A stretch of 64,000 nt of DNA from Caulochytrium protostelioides. Its lineage: Eukaryota > Chytridiomycota > Caulochytriomycetes > Caulochytriales > Caulochytriaceae. Made by a program: the position numbers and the translations under genes. The stretch spans positions 219,251 to 283,250 of the forward strand of contig ML014113.1 of the NCBI GenBank assembly GCA_003615045.1. Direction: 5' to 3'. This document shows, in pieces, positions 21,101-29,800 of the stretch. Position 1 is the stretch's first letter; every line of letters begins with the position of its first letter. Under the pieces are notes generated by a model. The model was not told the DNA's origin, did no database searches, and saw nothing but the letters and a program-made list of their open reading frames with translations.

Positions 21101-21187
21101 CGTTGAGAGCCCCGATATCGGCGGGACAGCAGAAGCGGCCTGGGCCGAGGACGCTTGGGCCGAGGACGCCTGGGCCGAGGACGCCAT
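15113..21187 (-). CDS. KDM5/JARID1-type histone H3K4 demethylase (JmjN-ARID-PHD-JmjC-C5HC2-PLU1-PHD-PHD)
   Basis: KDM5 enzymes are nuclear Fe(II)/2-oxoglutarate oxygenases that remove methyl groups from H3K4. The 2024-residue product shows JmjN around 295 (CPIYRPTDEEF), ARID about 345-455, PHD1 about 524-572 (CEICHQ to WYCMDCL), JmjC about 660-830, a C5HC2-like zinc finger from about 956 (CMFCHASLFW), a PLU-1-like helical region, PHD2 near 1497-1550 and PHD3 near 1944-1992. The iron ligands appear intact: H707 and E709 in CWHTEDH, and H795 in YHAGFN. Additions are an N-terminal 290 residues rich in PSAA-type repeats, beginning with three copies of SSAQA (15-bp DNA repeat), a Pro/Ala/His-rich stretch before PHD3, and a His-rich C terminus. 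The ATG at 21187 is the most upstream in frame; a later start within the repeats is possible. The upstream leader is pyrimidine-rich on this strand. Confidence 0.94.
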   Translation of the reverse strand: MASSAQASSAQASSAQAASAVPPISGLSTMSVSSSTLSLPPTTHDASSASAAIPAAAAMASTPAASTVATTPVRNPFHATLISSNSSSDSSRNGSVSSRSVPDNAAGGSRAVSPSAAPSATPSAVPSAVPSIAPSIAPSAAPSAAPSAAASPKPFAAPSASPSALSSAAPSAVPSAAASPKPSPKRSAMPSAAPSAASSPSTTRSSQRRQRSQVPASSSSVASDTAPPPSSRPTSRQAGSRTKSRARPPPTQGILDMSTVGPRFLPPVAQPDGSTAYPEDERDRPMPASIFKLPACPIYRPTDEEFTDPMAYIESIRDEAEKAGICKIIPPRGWKPTFSLDMANFRFRTRIQRLNSMEASSRVTLNYLDQLQKYHTQQGRGAAFTRIPVLDKKPINLYQLKKLVDAEGGHVVTTSKKRWAAIGRSLGLGGRTCTSLSHSVKLIYARWIAPYEDFLSKNDSTRVAANPVLDTHQLDQRQTKRLRTQAYQQQQQQQEHAAATPHARPAAKSKVSGEATDAIAVPDLCEICHQASDEESMLLCDECDRGFHLYCLEPPLKSIPKSDWYCMDCLRSSGGDYGFEDGKERSLPNFQKIANGFKQKWFHELADEKGHVHVAEDQIEKEFWRLIESPYDDVSVEYGADLHSSRHGSGFPTPERQPLDPYANCGWNLNNVSILPKSLLTYVRNDVSGMMQPWLYVGMVFSTFCWHTEDHFTYSINYNHWGDTKTWYGIPSSDADKFEALMRTSTPELFEENPDLLFHLTTLMSPAHLQRHKVKTVYCHQRAGEFVMTFPRAYHAGFNQGFNFAEAVNLALHDWLPYGRQCVQQYATFSKQPVFSHAELLLAALAQPAALRRSEAQLLRQELVALMETERRDREQLRALVPALQEVTQERTPPSSPSVGPPTQPPAPTPAMVMAAAGPAAGVAANAASHAPASRMGAGMKRLAGAASVAGDDEEGCMFCHASLFWSHVVCTGCGDPSRMACLRHAASLCPLAMAAARGMKREGADGRADAQAGSHPAEHRLCLVETISKATLERSMAATDRILSRPHPWYEKLQQILLCAERPSLGALAILLREELPVALSQPAVDDDAESDGAVTRTINPADVETLRTFVERAETWVRRVSRYLTHIWKTAPDLKRPTDTFFAKAGRTHFNYGDFAAFASEYDAMPFDTPIVEPYFRVLHAIQEEMAATQHFVQNATSRADASTDAEVDQMTAQATRLGLSDLPTLRVLLEWRERMMLLPRSKDIWTTLLNDAVRYVDRTVPGPDAPGSAYHVAYDYETVQAHLVRCKESGLDGQIPWIRDLTDALVEASKYKKRALEMQKRERMHPYEVAQYLGDVCAGEGWPSSHVRLAIPIPAETLATMQRAYDRGRAWEARKDHYVVQTPVVPGEMRSTPFQWNPALRPPLPAPGAPKAIHTKELRDLLVEAGKLAYRPACVPFLLSEQAAFAGWVHVCSKALPCGALNKSIATILHELDSHVTACTVRPDALRAMPPAQRPICICHAPPPPEAKPTGLIRCDNCRMRYHLACLRLPKRLPKKQANALFICPICDVTQVFCSPGRRADLTDVKEIAQAYDRLAVGVPEGPLLAKVIADVEQWAADLTAFLKQAEADPQPSEDQHWRVMTWLRGAEGLAIEVPDHVYDMLRALVYSRYPPADPGSDTTVMTAAPPAKPAARSAAATTAATAATAAAAIAAVTAAATSTEVKPLDAAPSTDVTTMVTAPTTSTTTAPTPTTVTAREPVLSARQTSDTAPLATPVAAMQPPPLPPASTPAPSPPAAPPSMPPAPDHPEPAPHPAAPVPAPAYAQPYRPPYPSHPAPPAPPPELYPHYPEPHHSHNAPYPLSREHSPVRHPHAHLPAHGHPHVHPHPMPPAYHAAAAAVPPPPYHAAAVAAPPQHSPVHAAPDRSVHGDVVMTDHHPATSSVAYLPHQQPQPQPQPRDPPEPLYCVCRQPFTEGRPMVRCDHCAAWYHAACVGMDPAAFHSSEPWMCPPCAQYGPPSHGPPSHHHHHPYHHPHAMPPPHETM

Positions 21188-22460
21188 CCGTGATAAGTCG
21201 GAGCGTCCACGTGGACCCCGCCAAGTCGGGGGAGATGAGCCCAGCCGAGGAATGTCCCGTTGTCGCTATGCCACTGATTCTGCAAGACGTGACGGGGTAT
21301 ATTGAAGCGGATGATGTCGATGATGCAACACCACCCCCAGCAGCAACAATGACAGAGAACGACGTGTTCCTTAGTGGGTCAGGTCAATGCGGTCGTGTCG
21401 TGTCGCCACCGTTTTATTCCTTGTTGCTTGATGCAAAGTTGCGAGGTCGTCTCAGGGTATCGGGTGGGGATGACGTGGTCGTGATGCGGCACAACAGACG
21501 TGTACTAATCTTGGAAATCAGAGTCCGACGAGGGCCGAATCTAGGAAAGCTGATGTTTAGATGCCGTGGCCAAATGGGGGGACAACCAGCGGCCGTGGTG
21601 AAGGAGGGGCCGTACAGAGGCAAGCTGCCACGTTCAGCAAACGGCGAGAGGCCGTAATCTGCCGAGTGGTCTCGATGTTGGGTTTATCGGTCGTCTGGAT
21701 ACCAAAATAGCGAGATGACGAAATGTGAAGACGAAGAGACAGTGTCGGCGACAATGTCGACGATGAAGACGAGTCAATGCACGTTATCGCCGTGGAATGT
21801 TGTAAAATGAAAAAACAATCAAAGAGTGAGGCGGACAAGGAAGATATGAGTCGTGTGACCGTGGCCGTGATGCCAAGATGCCCAGGAGGTGAGGGTGAGT
21901 GAGTTTGCATAGGATGTCCGAGAGGTGGCCTCGCCGCAATGCGAAATTTGCGACAGGAAGATAAAAAAGAGCGCTTCTGCGACCTGAGGCGAGTACATGG
22001 AGACCGTGTTGAACCCGCAGATGAGCGGGTCGCATGGTGCTGGCGATACAGTAATTACGTTTGATGTCGACGCCGCCGCGCCAGAGTGTCGTGGCAGGAC
22101 GATGCAATGTCTGGCGTAGGCTCATAAGCTCGGCAGGGGGAAGGGGGTGAGATGTGCAGACGCCGAGACCGGCCTGCGACTGGCCCCCCCACCTTGGCGG
22201 ACATGGCCTTCGGCCGAGGGCGCTCGTCGGGGCCAGTGGCCGACCGACCGCCCTTTCTGGCCGTCGCTTCGGTCTCTGGGAAGGGGCTCTTTCATTGATC
22301 CTGCGGCGCCGCTGGCCACGACCGCCGTTCTACCGCCAGAACGCCCGAGCCGGCTACGATGAGCACCGTGTCGCTGATAGTCATACTGGTCTACGAACAG
22401 ACAGGCACTCTCTTGAGACGACCTAAGACGAACGCCATACCCTCCCTGTTGCACCCCAGT
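21188..22460. other. KDM5 upstream region, left part of the lower-GC island
   Basis: This region drops clearly in GC relative to the genes around it. From about 21420 to 21900 the minus strand is pyrimidine-rich, consistent with promoter and leader of KDM5. A minus-strand frame from ATG 22125 to 21784 starts with an Arg-rich, mitochondrial-presequence-like segment (MSLRQTLHRPATTLWRGG), but it runs into low-quality sequence and no splice structure could be proved. No gene is called. Confidence 0.5.
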
Positions 22461-22495
22461 GTCCACCACGGAGGCAGCGCGCATTCGGTTCATCG

Positions 22496-23206
22496 TCAGA
22501 TGAGCTTACCGACCGCGAGCTGCAATGGAGTTTGCCGAGGGTTGCGGCACAGCGCTGTCGGTCTGACCAGCGAGGCCAGGTAGCGTTCGATGGTCAACGC
22601 GGCATTGAGATCGCGGTTCACGAACTTGCCGTTGGTAGCATCACAGCACAGCAAATTTCGAGCCGCAGTCCCCTGGCACCGGCGTTGCCCAGGTTTCAGG
22701 ACCACATGCGTCTGGGCACCCGGGTCGTGCGAAACTGGTCAACCGGCATCGGCGCGGCCCGGTGGGCGCCCGCTTGGGACGTGCGAGAGATCGGCACGAC
22801 CGTCCGATTCCGGATCTGTACGTTTGTCAGGATCCCATTCGTCTCGGCATGCACGAGGGTCGTTCAGAACTCGACAACCAGGACAGTGCGGAAGCACTGA
22901 GTGCACACCTGGTACGCCCGAGACGTTGGAACGGCGATCTCACCATTGCCTCTGGGGGAAAACTTGGATGCTCCATAGACAACCACCTCGGCCTCGCCCT
23001 CCGTGGTCGTCCCGGCGGCGACGCGGTTGAAGAACTTGCTCCTGGAGATCGCGCGGCCAAGTCTCTGACTGCCTTTGGGCTGCTTTGATGTCGGTTTCCA
23101 CATATAACTGCTTTCGGGTCAGCTTCCAGCTGTCGACTTGACTGCAGGCCCCTAAAAAGAAAAGGCAGACATACCCCCTGGTCTCATCTCTGTCGACGGT
23201 TCTGTT
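22496..23206 (-). pseudogene. Fanzor-like (eukaryotic TnpB) nuclease relic, copy 1
   Basis: Three minus-strand frames together resemble the C-terminal half of a Fanzor protein, the eukaryotic transposon-linked relative of TnpB. Upstream, about 23206-23000 encodes SWKLTRKQLYVETDIKAAQRQ, like the conserved segment after RuvC-I. A second frame then gives VVVYGASKFSPRGNGEI and a CxxC motif (QVCTQC), ending at a TGA at 22864-22866 where copy 2 has an Arg codon; the same frame stays homologous beyond it. A third frame to the stop at 22496 carries VNRDLNAAL, the RuvC-III Asp motif (DNA 22599-22622), then RPTALCRNP. Two frame changes, one premature stop and absence of the N-terminal half mark it as dead. 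The family assignment is from motif memory, with no database search. Confidence 0.68.
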
Positions 23207-23550
23207 TCTGTGTGCCCAATGTGAGCCCAGTGCATATGAATGCCAAGCTTTGGTGCTTTGTATCAAGGCAGAAGACGAGAACCACAACAAAAACACGACG
23301 ATGCATCGTCATTAAATCATCAGTCTGTATAGAGTTTGTCTCTTTGTTGGTATGAGCAGAGGTTTTGATGATAGCTGATAATAGCTATCGTACAGGTTTG
23401 CTAGTGCCACGTGTCTTTATGCGTCATGATTATCCCATCATCCATGTTTTGTGCCCCTTTTGGCAATTTTTTTTTGTTTATATAGCCCATATATAGGCCC
23501 ATGCTGGCACCTCACACGTACACCCATCTTCGGTGGTGCCCCCTAGGGGT
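23207..23550. other. AT-richer spacer between the two Fanzor relics
   Basis: It contains a run of T (around 23467), a TATATAG-type sequence, and ATAGCTGATAATAGCTAT-like short inverted motifs near 23372. No gene is seen. Homology between the two relics begins near 23551 (copy 2) and 22461 (copy 1). Confidence 0.5.
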
Positions 23551-23579
23551 CCCCCCACCGAGGCAGCGAGCATTTTGGT

Positions 23580-24080
23580 TCAGTGTCGAATGACTTTGCC
23601 GATGACGTTGTCGACCCCGGGCCACAACCTGGTTGGCTCCGGGTTGCGGCACAGCGCTATCGGTCTTTCCGGTATAGCCAGACAGCGTCGGATGTTCAAC
23701 GCGGCATGGAGGTCGCGGTTCACCAACTTGGTGTGAGTGGCTTCATGACCGTTGGTAGCTTCATACCACAGCAAGTCACGAACCGTGGGTTCCTGGCGCC
23801 GGGGTTGACCGGGTTTCAGGACCACAGTCGTCTGGGCGTACACGCGGATCTTGCCGGGGTGGCCGGCGTTGGCTCGGCCGAGGAAACACCCGCGCGAGCA
23901 CGGCGGGGCGGGTTGACCCGCGTCGGCCCGGTTCAGGGAACGCTCATTCGGGACGTGCGAACGGCCCGCACCTGCGTCCCGTGTTTTCATCTTGGTAGGG
24001 ATCCCGCTCGTCTCGGCATGCACCTGGGTCGTCCGGATCTCGTCGACTGTCGAGTCAACACGGATGACCCGTGCGTGGCG
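23580..24080 (-). pseudogene. Fanzor-like (eukaryotic TnpB) nuclease relic, copy 2
   Basis: This minus-strand frame aligns with the 3' end of copy 1. It has EIRTTQVHAETSG (copy 1: TTLVHAETNG after its premature stop), TTVVLKPGQPRRQEP (copy 1: VVLKPGQRRCQGT), the RuvC-III-like VNRDLHAALNI (DNA 23700-23723) and RPIALCRNP. DNA identity is high in patches; an 18-mer GGGTTGCGGCACAGCGCT is shared at 23641 and 22539. Upstream of about 24080 homology stops and the frame passes into a tandem repeat (two units around 24085-24150), so the 5' two-thirds are missing. It contains a short in-frame insertion beside the RuvC-III motif (HEATHTK) that copy 1 lacks. No ATG begins the frame. It is a truncated relic in direct orientation to copy 1, with copies about 1.1 kb apart. 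Confidence 0.66.
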
Positions 24081-24793
24081 CCCACAGCCTTCAATACGCC
24101 CACGGCCTCCCTGGCTCCCACGGCTTTCAATGCGCCCACGGCCTCCTAGGCCGCTCACCGCATCGCTTTCGGTGGCCATGACCTCCGCAATGCCAACGGC
24201 CTGTCGCACGACACACTCGGTAGTTTGGCGTGGTCGACTGAGCGGGGTTAAGGCCGGGGGTGGGGAAGGGGCCCCCCACCGTGCCGATCGGCAGGCGGGC
24301 ATAGGATGTCCACACGTTGATGCGCAGGAGTCCTGGCAGCGGCTACGGCGGCGAGCCTGGAAGAAGCCTGTCAAGGGCCTTTCCGCCTTCACGTATGAAC
24401 TCGCGAGCGTTCATACGTGATTTGGCTCGGCGACCGAAGCACGACGCGCTTTCCACACGGGTGGCCCCACGGACTCGTATGGCGGCGGGCTCGTCCGCAT
24501 GGGCACCACGGCGGCAGAAGCAGCCGGGCTGCTGCGCCATCGTCTAAGCGTTGTGCACTTTTGGGGGCCAAGGGCGACAAATGACGGCGCGATCACTGTC
24601 AAAGTACGCGACGCCCCGTTGATCTGGACTGCGTGCCCATCGAGTATTGGATACGCCAAAAGGCGGCGTCGCTGTCGCAGATGTCGGATTGAAATACTTC
24701 AAAACTCAAACCCGAAGACCCCCCCTTTATAGCTCATTGGCTGTTACCCGTTCCAGTCAACCACCTCCTTTTAGTTATCCTTCTCACGGCAAC
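24081..24793. other. Region between Fanzor relic 2 and the LYR gene
   Basis: It holds a roughly 30-base tandem duplication (CCCACGGC-containing units, 24085-24150), a perfect 12-base inverted repeat (24389-24420, listed separately) and the promoter of the LYR gene. Here TTTATAG (about 24726) and an ATTGG/CCAAT-box (about 24738) lie 55-70 bases before its ATG. No gene is supported between. Confidence 0.55.
24389..24420. repeat. Perfect 12-bp inverted repeat with 8-base loop
   Basis: TCACGTATGAAC (24389-24400) and GTTCATACGTGA (24409-24420) are exact reverse complements around the loop TCGCGAGC, which itself contains the palindrome TCGCGA. It lies in the island downstream of the Fanzor relics (in plus coordinates) and is not part of a recognised gene. 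Confidence 0.85.
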
Positions 24794-25180
24794 ATGGCTG
24801 CTCGATCTGCGACTGAGCTTCGCTACGCCGTTAGGCAGCTCTACAAAAGCATGTTGACGGTGGGTCGCGAATGGCCTGGTGATTACCAGATCTTCCGGCA
24901 AAAGCTGCATGGTGCTTTCATCAAAAAGCGCTCTCTCTCAGAGCCGTCGGAAATCGAGCAGGCGATTCGTCATGGCGAGTTTGTTTACAAAGAGCTCGAG
25001 GCACTCTGGTTCTTGCGCAAGTACGTTGGTGATTGGTAGTGATATCTGTAATGCTCTACACGACGCATTACTAACTCTGTGAATCACTGCCCTATATTGC
25101 TGTCTGGATGTGTCATCTTTGCTCGTTGTATTGTCAATGCCGCCAGGTATCGTCATCTTAAGGCGCGCTATTACGATTAG
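24794..25180 (+). CDS. LYR-motif protein, ETFRF1/LYRM5-like, two exons
   Basis: LYR proteins act in the mitochondrial matrix with acyl-carrier protein; ETFRF1 (LYRM5) regulates electron-transfer flavoprotein. Exon 1 is 24794-25020 and exon 2 is 25147-25180, giving 86 residues, the usual family size. The protein has QLYKSMLTVGREWP (the L-Y-K/R motif), then FIKKRSLSEP and GEFVYKELEALWFLRK, which matches human ETFRF1 closely. Splicing at GTACGT...CAG (25021-25146, branch site TACTAAC at 25069) continues exactly with YRHLKARYYD, again as in the human protein; reading through instead would stop at once. The ATG at 24794 follows a short leader with TATA- and CCAAT-like elements; an upstream in-frame ATG at 24647 is less likely. 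Its base composition is noticeably less GC-rich than the neighbouring genes. Confidence 0.93.
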
Positions 25181-26839
25181 GGCGATCCTCGGTGGGGTCT
25201 GTGACATCAGTTTTTCACTGGGGAGGGGGAGATGATATCGTGCTAAATGCGGTGTTTTAGAGGCTGTATTACTCCATCAGAAAAGGTCGTGGTGCCGCAA
25301 CATGAAAGACCCTGATCAGTGCGCAAGGTTCTGTTGTTTGATGGCCGCGCAAAACTGTGGCGCCCAAGCCACCAGATGCTGTCGCTCTTTCGCCGCCGCT
25401 GGACGCCGTCCCATGGATGGCGGAGTGCAAGCCCCCGACACGGGAAGAGACCCTTCATGGATCGTCAAAACCACGGATCCGCTCCACCGCCTCTACACTG
25501 CGTTTGCAGCCATTCTTGAATCCGATCAGCACTTACTATAAATCATACGTGATAACATGCCCACGATGCGTCACGATCGCGAACAACCGCTGTGGAGCGA
25601 GCACGAGGACGGGGAGCAGAGCTTCAAGCGTGTCCTGCAGTGATCGGCAGTCTCACTCGTTCGTTGAAGACATCGTGCCAACGGCATCGATAGATGCAAT
25701 GAATCATACGATGTTCCGCAACGATGTTGGAAGCCAGTCGTAAGTATGAATGTTGTCGGGATGAATGTCAATGGAAGGAGACTCCTCGATGTAGGGGTTT
25801 TGGCGGGTCATGCTTGTGATGACCTGTCCGCTTTGCTCTTGCCGCTCTTGCCGGCCCAGGGGCGTGCTTGCACTCCCCGCCGGCCCGGGTCCAAGCAAGG
25901 CAACCGGGCTGACCCCCGCTCGGCAGGGAGTGTCGCCGAGGGCACATGAACCCTTGACATGCGGTCTATCATGCAATGCCAGATTCTTTCGCCGTCAGTA
26001 CGAATGGCTATTATATGCCTGTATCCCATCTCATGCGATGTTCCCCTATGATGACGGTCACGAACGAGCAATGTATCCATTCACAATCAAGGCATCGTGG
26101 CCATCGATGCAGCAGTCAGAGTTGCTCTTGCATACCCATCGCTACAAGGACGACCGCGTCGCCCGTGCCTGTGGCCCCATTCTCTCCAGTGTCGCATGCT
26201 CACGATACGCAGAATCACTACCTGTTGGCCATCCAGTTGGCCATCCGGCCATCCGGCTCTTTTCGTCGCCGCTTCTGCGCACACTGGGCTCCACTGACGG
26301 GCGTTTGGTGGACTCCGCAACCCCATCGTGCGTCTGGGTCATTTTCGTCGTTTAGCGTTGGTCCTGACGCGCTCGATACCGGCCCCGTGCATGTTCTGCT
26401 GCCCCAGGTGCTGGGTTGCTCCGTACACTCGCCGATCTCAGGACCGTGCGCAGCCGCAGTCTCGACAGCTCCGACGGCCCCCCTGACGGCGAAAGCTTCT
26501 TGTTCATTCTGAGACCAAGCCGCACACGCGATACTCGCTCAGCTTAACCGTTAAGCGGAAGCCGTCTCTCCCCGCCTCCTTCGCGTGGTCACCGCTCTCG
26601 ACCCGCAGCGCACAATCCCCATCGCTGCCCGTCACGCCGCGGCCGCGGGACGCCTCAGAACGCTTGTCCGACGGGATTGCTTCTCGACGGCATTCCATAC
26701 GCGCCGTCGGTTTCGTAGCACCTGATCCGTCTCGGATCAGGCGCGGCGGTCCTCGCGGTGGGAACCCGGTTCCCCGTCCCCCCGTCTCCCATCGCCCGAT
26801 CCCCCTGCCGCCGCACCCCCGGCTGCATCGGCCGTCACC
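25181..26839. other. Right part of the lower-GC island, upstream of the CAF-1 gene
   Basis: No gene is supported. Several frames of 60-180 codons are open on both strands but have no known motif. A tandem GTTGGCCATCCA/GGCCATCCGG repeat lies at about 26222-26253. The last 130 bases are C-rich leader of the CAF-1 gene, and a perfect short palindrome sits at 26721-26741. Confidence 0.5.
26721..26741. repeat. Perfect 9-bp inverted repeat CCTGATCCG-TCT-CGGATCAGG
   Basis: The two arms pair exactly around a 3-base loop, about 100 bases upstream of the CAF-1 start codon. It is therefore in the promoter or the 5' leader; it could form a hairpin in the mRNA or be a dimeric factor site. Confidence 0.8.
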
Positions 26840-29800
26840 ATGAGCGCCTCGGACACGCCCGAGAAGAAGCGGAAGCAGCAGGACATCGCCTTCTTCTTCC
26901 AATCCTCCGGCCGCGCCAAGAAGGTCGCCTGCGATCGCCATGCCAACGCTAGTCCGCCCACCGCCGCGGCTCGGCTCCCGTCGGTTGCGCCGCCGGTGGC
27001 CGTGAACTCCCCGGCGTCGGCGTCCGCGGTCGTCACGTCGCCTCCTTCCGCCGAGAAAACAGCCGCAGCTCTCACATCGCCGTCCTCGGCCAAGAAAAGA
27101 GCCGCTGCCCGCTCACGGCCGTCACCGCTGACATCATCCGCCTCCGCGTCAGCCGCGACGCCATTACCGGTCGCGAGCTGTGCTGCGCAGCCGGCGACGG
27201 CGACGGCCACGGCGACACCATCGACGCTACCGCCGCCACCGCCGCCGTCGTCGTCTGGCACGGCGGCGGCGACCACGATCGCGACGGCAGCGCCGGCACC
27301 GACGCCGCGGGCCCCGCGATCCAAAGAGGACAAGGAGCTGCCGCATATCGAGCGCGGCAAGGTCCGTTTCCGCGAGCCGCGGCTGCCGCTGGAGAACATG
27401 AGCACGACGCTGTCGCTGCTGGTGCAGTTCCGCGAGTTCATTGACGCGCCGTCCGTCGGCCCGCTCGACGCGCTGCCGCCGCAGTATCACGCGCTGCTGG
27501 CCCACTACGTGCAGGACGCGACGGCGTCGCTGGATCACGTGGCACAGACCGTCTACAACAAGATGATGCCGCCGCGCATCGACTCCGGCGATGACAGCCT
27601 GAGCGAGAGCGACGACGACGCCGACGCCGTCCAGGACGCGGGGTTCAGCTCGGACCCGTCGCGCGATCCGCGGTCCAAGCTCGCCGTCGACCATATCCGC
27701 AAAGCTATCATCGCGATCGCCGACCGCGTGAACTACGGCGGGATGCGCCGGACACCGCCGCCGCCGGACGTGGTCGCGCCGTCGCCCGGATCGACACCAG
27801 CACTACCATCCACAACAGAATCAGCGGTGCTATCAACACCTGTGCCATCGGCCGAGGCCGACTTGGCCATCCCCTCCTTGGCGCTGTATCGGTGGGAGAT
27901 CAAGCAGCCCTCGCTTTATTTTTCGCCCGACGTGTGCCGTCAGATTGAGCAGCGCGTCGAGCGCCGCCTCGCCGCCAAAGCACACCTCGCGAGCCTCGTC
28001 GCCGAGATGCCCGACGCTATGTATGCGAGTCTCCTCGCCGGCGGCAAAGTCACGCAGCGCAACCTCGTCGTTGCCGCGGCCAAACCGGCCAAAGCCGCGA
28101 AGCTGGCCAAGGCATCGAGCGCGACCGACGCCACGGCGCCGTCCGCGGCGGCCTCTTCCACCGTGACCGCGTCCATGATCGTGCCGGCGCCGGTGGCGAC
28201 GGCCGACATGACCGATGAGACGCTGCCGGCGCCGGTGCCGCCGCCCAAGGAGACCGCCGCGCAAGCGCGCGCCCGCCGCACGGCCGAAGCCGAAGCGGCG
28301 GCGCTCGCCGCGCAGCCCCGGCTCTCGGGCTTCTTTTCGGTCCGCAAGCCGGCGCATCCCGCGCCGGCCGTGGCGGCCGCGGGCGGCGGGCGCGGCGCGC
28401 CCGGAGCCGCGGCGGACGGCGGCGCGGGCGGCGTACCGGCGGCGTACCGGCGGCTGTTCCTCCCGTACCAGCTCAAGTCGCACGCGACGCTGGCGCCGCG
28501 GCCGGCGCCCATGACGCCCGCGGCGCAGGCGGCGTTCGACGCGCTGCTTGCGGACCCGGCGGCAAGCGCGGCGTCGCTGGCGCGGGACGAGGCGGCGGCG
28601 CGGCGCGCGAACGGCCGAGTCGGGTTCTTCCAGCGCACGGCGCGGACGGCGCACCGCCCGCGGCTCGCACCGAACGCGGCGGACACGACGTGGAAGCTCA
28701 TCCAGTTCCACCTGCAGTGGCGGCCGCCGTACTGGGGCACGTGGATTCGGACCGCGGACGAGCGCGACATCCGGCCGCGGCGGCCGTTCGCGCGCTCGCG
28801 GCAGCTCGACTACGACGTGCAGTCGGACCTCGAGTGGGAAGAGGACGTGTCGGGCGACGACTGCTCGGACGCGGGCGAGGAGGACGACGAGGAGCTCGCG
28901 GGCGGGCCTGGCGACTCGGCGTCCGAGATGCTCGAGGATGAGGACGACGGCTGGCTCGTGCCTCACGGCTACCTCTCGGACGACGAGGGTATGGCCGACG
29001 GCCACGGCGACGGCGACGAGGCGATGGCCGACGCCGAGGCCGGGGGCGAGGGCGGCCCGCTGTCGCTGTCGAAGCTCATGAAGACGGCGGCGCTGCCGGA
29101 CGCGACGTCCGGCGACCCGTGCCAGACAGCCGCGAGCCGCGGCATGAAGCGCCACCAGAACGACATCGTCCGCCGGCCTGTCCAGATCTGCGATCAGTAT
29201 GTGTGGGGCATCCAGTACGAGGGCGACGACGCGGCCGACCGCACGCACCCGAGCTACAACCCGCTGGCGGTGCGCATCGTGGCGTGCGCGAGTTTTCTCG
29301 TGCCGAACGCGCCGCTGGTGGATGCCGCGCGCCCCGAGGATGGCGCTGCCATCGCCGAATGGGATGACGCCTTGCTGTCCAAGGACGGCATGACTATCCG
29401 CTTCGACGCCGTCCACGCCGCGGCGAAGGACGGCGCCAGGGACGCCAAGGACGCCAAAGGCCTCGAGGCGGACGACGCCAAAGCCGCGCCGAAGCGGGGG
29501 CCGTTCCCACAGCAGCGCGATCCGGACCTGGCGCGTCTCATTGACGCCCAGGACACGCCGCATCTGCCGGTGCTCGTCGAAGCGGCGCGGCCCCACTTCC
29601 CGGAAGTGACGAAGCGGCATCTCGAGATCGCTATCAAGCGGATCGCCGTCAAGGGCAAGCGGATCCGTACGGCGCCGGGCGATGTGGATCCCGCCGCCGC
29701 CGCTCTGGCTCCTGCAGTGAAGCCCGAGTTCGCGACCGATGCGGCATCCCCGACGGCGCCCAGGACCGTTGACGCCACGCCGGGCCTGGCCACGACGGCG

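Noticed and set aside
21784-22125. Minus-strand frame starting like a mitochondrial presequence
   Set aside because: Beyond about 30 residues the sequence has no protein character and overlaps the pyrimidine-rich KDM5 upstream region; no splice partners were found.
25810-26355. 182-codon plus-strand frame in the island
   Set aside because: Two overlapping frames are equally open, no motif is seen, and the first third is C/G-rich filler; evidence is insufficient for a gene.
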